Position numbers and translations under genes: made by a program. From Ottowia sp. (GTDB lineage: Bacteria; Pseudomonadota; Gammaproteobacteria; Burkholderiales; Burkholderiaceae_C), in NCBI RefSeq assembly GCF_016703145.1, contig NZ_JADJCO010000003.1:868001-932000 (forward strand): a DNA stretch of 64,000 bases, in the 5' to 3' direction. This document shows positions 59,846 to 64,000 of this stretch, one piece after another (within the stretch, counting starts at the first letter, position 1; each line of letters opens with the position of its first letter). The notes under the pieces were generated by a model, which ran no database searches, was not told where the DNA came from, and was given only the letters and a program-made list of their open reading frames with translations.

Positions 59846-60649
59846 ATGACGATTCGATTTGCTATCGTTGCCATAGTGGCTGGCGCGGCACTGGCGGGGG
59901 CTGGCGCCGCAAATGCCGGCCGCCGATGCGATGCCAGGCCGCCCGCGCCGCAGGCCGTCGAGCGCGGCATGCAACTGGCCCAGCAGACCGCCGCCGCGCT
60001 GGACGCCGCGCACGCCCGGGACGGCACGCGCGTGGTGCTGCTGGCGCGCGCCGGGCAGGACCTGACGAAGTACGGCCAGCACTGGTCGCACGTCGGCTGG
60101 GCCTACCGCGGCGCCGAGGGGCCGTGGCGCGTGGTGCACAAGCTCAACGAATGCGGCACCGACCGCTCGGTGCTGATGCGCCAGGGCCTGGGCGAGTTCT
60201 TCCTGGACGACCCGTGGCGCTACGAGGCCGCCTGGGTCGCGCCGCCGCCCGCGCTGCAGCAGGCGCTGTGGCCGCTGCTGCAGGACAACCGCCGCGCGGG
60301 CACGCTGCACCAGCCGCGCTACAGCATGGTCAGCTACGCCTGGGGCACGCGCTACCAGCAGTCCAACCAGTGGGCCATCGAGACGCTGGCGCTGGCGGCC
60401 GAGCCGGGCTTGGCGCGGCGCGAGCAGGCCCAGGCCTGGCTGCGGCTGAAGGACTACCGCCCGGCCACGCTGCGCATCGGCGCGCTCACCCGCCTTGGCG
60501 GGCGCATGACGGCGGGCAACGTGGCCTTCGATGACCACCCCGACGCGCAGCGCTTCGCCGACCGCATCGAGACCGTGACCGCCGATTCGGTGCTGGAATG
60601 GCTGCCGCGCGCGCTGCAGGCGGCGCCGGCACAGCGGCTGGCGCTGTGA
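59846..60649 (+). CDS. DUF2145 domain-containing secreted protein
   Basis: A 267-residue protein with signal peptide (AIVAGAALAGAGAANAG) and the DUF2145 body: ARAGQDLTKYGQHWSHVGWA, WRVVHKLNECGTDRSVL, YSMVSYAWGTRYQQSNQW and RLGGRMTAGNVAFDDHPD. The Cys/His/Asn spacing is reminiscent of NlpC/P60-like or lipobox-linked hydrolases, but function is undetermined. Confidence 0.85.
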   Translation: MTIRFAIVAIVAGAALAGAGAANAGRRCDARPPAPQAVERGMQLAQQTAAALDAAHARDGTRVVLLARAGQDLTKYGQHWSHVGWAYRGAEGPWRVVHKLNECGTDRSVLMRQGLGEFFLDDPWRYEAAWVAPPPALQQALWPLLQDNRRAGTLHQPRYSMVSYAWGTRYQQSNQWAIETLALAAEPGLARREQAQAWLRLKDYRPATLRIGALTRLGGRMTAGNVAFDDHPDAQRFADRIETVTADSVLEWLPRALQAAPAQRLAL

Positions 60650-60684
60650 CAATGCGCGACGCATGCATCTGACTGGAGAGAGGT

Positions 60685-61743
60685 ATGAGCAAGTCCCTGC
60701 GACTGTCCGAGAAATGGTTCCGCCGCGGCCTGTGGCTGGTGGCGCTGATGTTCGCCGGGTTCCTGATCGGGCTGGGCGGCACCGTCGTCGGCGACCTGCC
60801 GCAGGTCGAGCACGTGCGCCAGCTCGACGACTTCATCGACCGCGCCGCGGCCGACCCCCTGCGCGCCACCGTCAAGGCGGCGGAGGACGCCGAGCGGCAG
60901 GCCCAGCGCGCGCTGGAGCAGATCGAGCTGCAGCAGGACGCCGCGCGGCAGGCCAACGCCAGCGCGCGCGAGGCCTTCGGCAACTGGCTCGCCACGCGCC
61001 GCGCCACCGAGCAGCCCGACCAGGACGCCGAGCTGATCGCTCGCACCCGCGCGCTCGACGGCCTCAAGCAGAAGGAGGACGAGGCGCGCCAGAAGGCCGA
61101 GGCGCAGCGCCAGATCGTGCTGGACGCCCGGCAAGGCGCGCAGCGGGCGCGCGAGTCGCTGTCGGTGCTGGAGGCCGACGCGCGGGAGAAGCTGGCCGCC
61201 GAGTACCGCCGCGTGGAGCTGCGCGTGTTCGGCTACCGGCTGGCGCTGACCCTGCCGCTGCTGGTGGCGGCGGGCTGGCTGTTCGCCAGGAAGCGGCGCG
61301 GCACCTGGTGGCCCTTCGTCTGGGGCTTCATCCTGTTCGCGCTGTTCGCCTTCTTCGTCGAGCTGGTGCCCTACCTGCCCAGCTACGGCGGCTACGTGCG
61401 CTACGCGGTCGGCATCGTGGTGACGGTGCTGGTGGGGCGCTGGGCCATCGTCGCGCTCAACCGCTACCTGGCGCGCCAGCAGGCGGCCGAGGCGCAGCCC
61501 GACACCGTGCGGCGCCAGGAGCTGTCCTACGACACCGCGCTGGCACGGCTGGCCAAGGGCGTGTGCCCCGGCTGCGAGCGGCCGGTGGATTTGAAGAACG
61601 CGGAGATCGATTTCTGCCCGCACTGCGGCATCGGCCTGTTCGACCACTGCCGCCAATGCGACGCGCGCAAGAGCGCGTTCTCGAAGTTCTGCCACGCGTG
61701 CGGCACCACGGCGTCGCCCGCCGAGCCGCTGCCCGCTGCTTGA
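60685..61743 (+). CDS. Membrane protein with coiled coil and C-terminal zinc ribbons
   Basis: A 352-residue protein. One membrane segment lies at residues 17-36, then a coiled coil of roughly residues 60-175 rich in Ala/Glu/Arg/Gln, then three hydrophobic segments (LALTLPLLVAAGWLFA, FVWGFILFALFAFFVEL, YAVGIVVTVLVGRWAIV). The C-terminus has two zinc-ribbon units: CPGCERPVDL...CPHCGIGLFDHC and CRQCDARKSAFSKFCHAC. No function known to me; in related genomes such proteins are often annotated only as zinc-ribbon proteins. Confidence 0.7.
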   Translation: MSKSLRLSEKWFRRGLWLVALMFAGFLIGLGGTVVGDLPQVEHVRQLDDFIDRAAADPLRATVKAAEDAERQAQRALEQIELQQDAARQANASAREAFGNWLATRRATEQPDQDAELIARTRALDGLKQKEDEARQKAEAQRQIVLDARQGAQRARESLSVLEADAREKLAAEYRRVELRVFGYRLALTLPLLVAAGWLFARKRRGTWWPFVWGFILFALFAFFVELVPYLPSYGGYVRYAVGIVVTVLVGRWAIVALNRYLARQQAAEAQPDTVRRQELSYDTALARLAKGVCPGCERPVDLKNAEIDFCPHCGIGLFDHCRQCDARKSAFSKFCHACGTTASPAEPLPAA

Positions 61744-61775
61744 GTTCAGCCCGCCGGCGCCCGCCCGCGGCGCAC

Positions 61776-61916
61776 GAATCCAAAGAGCCCGGAGGCCGCG
61801 GAGCAGGCCACGCCAGCGACCGCCGCGGCCCGGCTTGGCCGGGTTGCTGGCGGTGCCCCCTCGAGGGAGGAGGAGGAACAACGCGCAGCGTGTGGCGCCT
61901 GGGGGCGCTTCACTTC
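61776..61916. terminator. Hairpin repeat at a convergent junction, copy C
   Basis: Homologous to 16435-16575 over its length (GGCCGCGGAGCAGGCCA, GGAGGAACAACGCGCAGCG, GCCTGGGGG). The main stem is present with changed bases (ACCGCC paired with GGCGGT around CCCGGC-TTG-GCCGGG) and the second hairpin is CCCTCGAGGG. It lies between convergent genes. Confidence 0.7.
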
Positions 61917-62889
61917 ACCGGGCGATGGAGGCCAGGCGCTCGTTGATGATCGCGTTGGCCTGGGCCATGATGCCGTCGATCAGCTCCTTGACCGTGGGCA
62001 CGTCGTCGATCAGGCCGGCCACCATGCCGCAGGACCAGGCGCCGGCCTCCATCTCGCCGCCTTGCATGATGCGCGGGTAGACGCCGGCGACTTCCGGCAG
62101 GATGTCCTCGAACTTGATGCCGGGGCCGATGTCGCGCTCCTTCTGCAGCAGGCGCTCGACGGCGGCGTTGGTCAGCACGCGCTCGGTGTTGCGCAGCGGG
62201 CGCATCACCAGGCGGGTGTCCAGCTCGGTGGCGGCGACGATGGCCTGCTTCACGTTCTCGTGCACCGGCGCCTCCTTCGTGGCGATGAAGCGCGTGCCCA
62301 TGTTCATGCCCTAGGCGCCGAGCGCCAGCGCGGCCACCAGGCTGCGGCCGTCGGCCATGCCGCCGGAGGCGACGAAGGGCACCTTCAGCTCCTCGGCCGC
62401 GCGCGGCAGCAGGATGAAGTTGGGCACGTCGTCCTCGCCGGGGTGGCCGCCGCACTCGAAGCCGTCCACGCTGATGGCGTCGCAACCAATCGATTCGGCC
62501 TTGAGCGCATGGCGCACCGAGGTGCACTTGTGGATGACCTTGATGCCATGCTCCTTCAGCGCGGGCAGCCATTTCTGCGGGTTGTTGCCCGCCGTCTCGA
62601 CCGCTTTCACGCCGCCGTCGATGATGGCCTTGACGTAGCCGGGGTAGTCGGGCGGGTTGACCGAGGGCAGGAAGGTCAGGTTGACGCCGAAGGGCTTGTC
62701 GGTCATCTCGCGGCAGCGCGCGATTTCCTTGGCCAGCAGCTCGGGCGTGCGCTGCGTCAGGCCGGTGATGATGCCCAGCCCGCCGGCATTGGAGACGGCC
62801 GCGGCCAGCTCGGCCAGGCCGACGTAGTGCATGCCGCCCTGGATGATGGGGTGTTCGATGCCGAAGAGTTCGGTGATGCGGGTCTTCAA
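61915..62889 (-). pseudogene. Nitronate monooxygenase with in-frame amber codon
   Basis: One 324-codon frame encodes a nitronate monooxygenase (IEHPIIQGGMHYVGLAELAA, VSNAGGLGIITGLTQ, DGFECGGHPGEDDV, VASGGMADGRSLVAALALG, MNMGTRFIATKEAPVHENVK). A single TAG at 62311-62313 sits where the family has GAG (Glu), in LGA-stop-GMNMG. Both halves are otherwise conserved. The change may be a true nonsense mutation or a base-call error; reading through would give a normal enzyme. Confidence 0.85.
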
Positions 62890-62919
62890 GAGGGTCTCCG
62901 AGTCGTTGTGGATGGGGTA

Positions 62920-63891
62920 TCAGGCCGCCAGGCCCAGTTCGCGCGCTTCTTTCTCGTAGTGGGCGTACGACGCCTTGAGCGTGGCGTGGTTGAGGATCAT
63001 CTCGGCCGCCAGGGTGCGGGTGCCGGCCTCGAAGACCTGGGTGCGGACCCAGACCGATTCGGTGCGCGCGCTCTCGCTCAGGGCGATGATCTCGCGCGCC
63101 AGATCATAGGCCTGGCCGACGAACAGCGGCCCCTTCACCAGCCGGATCTGCTGGCCGGCGAACAGCCCCACCGCCGGCCCGCGGCCGTGCAGGCCGGCGC
63201 GGTCACCGCTGCTGCCCAGCAGCACGCTGATCATCTCGATGGGGATGATGGCGCGGCCCCAGGGCGAGGCCGGGCCGCCCTCGGGCGTGTACCAGGGCGA
63301 GGGCTCGGTGATGGCCTTGAGCTTGGACGCCAGCGTGAACGGGTAGTAGTGGCCCATGTGCTGCTCGAAGCCCATCGTCACCGTCTCGGCCTCGGCGCCA
63401 CGCTGGCCGACCTTCAGGTCGCGGTTGATCACCAGGCCGGTGGGCGGGCGCAGCTTGGCGATGCGCTGGGGGATCTCGTGCGCGGCGTCGGGCACCTCGC
63501 CCACCGACGCGGTGCCGGTCAGCACCGGCGTGCCATCGCGCTTCTCGGCCCAGATGCGCGCCACCGCCTCGCCGGCGGCGGGCGGCTGCACGAAGGCGCG
63601 CACCTCCTCGCCCTCGACCACCATGGTCTGGTAGTGGACGCTGATGCAGCCGCTTTCGAACCAGCGCGGGCCGAAGAACTGGAACAGCAGCGGGTCGAAC
63701 TGGCTGAAGTGCGTGGGGCCTTCGATGGGGCCGGCGGCCAGGCCCAGGTCGGCGGCGGTCTGGTCGTCGTGGATGGACAGGTGGCCGTCGTAGGTCTGCT
63801 CGGCGAGCATCTGGCGCGGCTGGCGCGGCGGGCCGCACAGGGGAGCGGGCGCGGGGAAGCCGGGGAAGGCATCGGGAATGGGACGGGTCAT
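62920..63891 (-). CDS. MaoC-like double hot-dog dehydratase family protein
   Basis: A 323-residue protein. The N-terminal half has a hot-dog domain (THFSQFDPLLFQFFGPRWFE, GCISVHYQTMVVEGEEVRAF) and the C-terminal half a second one (RDLKVGQRGAEAETVTMGFE ... GPLFVGQAYDLAREIIALSE). It resembles MaoC-type enoyl-CoA hydratases or thioesterases, but the hydratase motif is not clean. It is 30 bp upstream of the nitronate monooxygenase gene on the same strand, so they form an operon. Confidence 0.65.
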   Translation of the reverse strand: MTRPIPDAFPGFPAPAPLCGPPRQPRQMLAEQTYDGHLSIHDDQTAADLGLAAGPIEGPTHFSQFDPLLFQFFGPRWFESGCISVHYQTMVVEGEEVRAFVQPPAAGEAVARIWAEKRDGTPVLTGTASVGEVPDAAHEIPQRIAKLRPPTGLVINRDLKVGQRGAEAETVTMGFEQHMGHYYPFTLASKLKAITEPSPWYTPEGGPASPWGRAIIPIEMISVLLGSSGDRAGLHGRGPAVGLFAGQQIRLVKGPLFVGQAYDLAREIIALSESARTESVWVRTQVFEAGTRTLAAEMILNHATLKASYAHYEKEARELGLAA

Positions 63892-64000
63892 GGCGGCGTG
63901 CTCGATGCGGTCGGGAATGGAGATCGAAAAAGCATAGCCCCGCGAGAGGGGGGTCGCAGTCGCCTGTGCGGCAGGCGCGCTACACCCCGCGCGCGCGGTC

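Noticed and set aside
63892..64000. Possible gene start at the right edge
   Set aside because: About 110 bp without a convincing frame, promoter or RNA signal.

Overview
The window is GC-rich, tightly packed DNA from a betaproteobacterium, most likely a Comamonadaceae member of the Burkholderiales (Acidovorax/Ottowia/Alicycliphilus-like). This rests on gene content and order: DUF3567, pilT-pilU beside a YggS gene, rsmI/yraN/diaA/dolP, an LplT-PlsC fusion, a SpmA-SpmB fusion and IPTL-CTERM-type surface proteins. It also rests on short dispersed repeats of a kind I associate with that family. No rRNA, tRNA or CRISPR array was seen.

Layout. 1-3950 is housekeeping (FAH-family start, DUF3108, DUF3567, ChaN-like lipoprotein, purU). 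3977-9733 is a minus-strand oxidative cluster of unknown product: three GNAT-like proteins (two about 90 % identical), a flavin monooxygenase-like protein, a GMC oxidoreductase, a small dimeric-barrel protein and an epoxide-hydrolase remnant. It is divergent from a winged-helix/TPR regulator (9922-11463). 11564-20417 is core: yggS, pilT, pilU, a TumE/TumA-like toxin-antitoxin pair with a frameshifted toxin, a beta-hydroxyacid dehydrogenase, dolP, a collapsed diaA, yraN, rsmI and spmAB. 20819-28828 holds a von Willebrand factor A protein, metabolic enzymes, a broken Bro-N gene and a glycine-rich secreted protein split by a run of 13 G. 28903-45154 is again mostly core (hpaI, antiporter, murI, a transporter, an intact Xre/RES toxin-antitoxin pair, radA, ilvE, an O-antigen ligase, a two-component system, LplT-PlsC).

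45192-53540 is the accessory island. It carries a type I restriction-modification system (hsdR, hsdM, hsdS) with a Phd/PIN toxin-antitoxin pair inside it, two copies of a roughly 318-bp non-coding transposable element (MITE), a second Xre/RES locus whose toxin is deleted, and a DUF1016 nuclease remnant. 53627-63891 is catabolic and envelope functions, with an IS1-like element and a nitronate monooxygenase gene carrying an amber codon.

The most notable signals are non-genic. First, the MITE pair has 18-bp perfect terminal inverted repeats, a different 5-bp target duplication per copy, and internal hairpins with compensatory base changes; each copy landed on the TGA stop of a restriction gene. 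Second, a dispersed repeat of about 55-65 bp occurs at least a dozen times, mostly at gene ends, but also in frame inside chaN, yggS and murI, and it supplies start signals for two genes. Third, a related set of hairpin repeats sits at three convergent gene junctions. Fourth, the G13 tract looks like a phase-variation switch, and many genes are recently broken (tumE-like, diaA, bro, RES, two nitronate monooxygenases, IS1 transposase).
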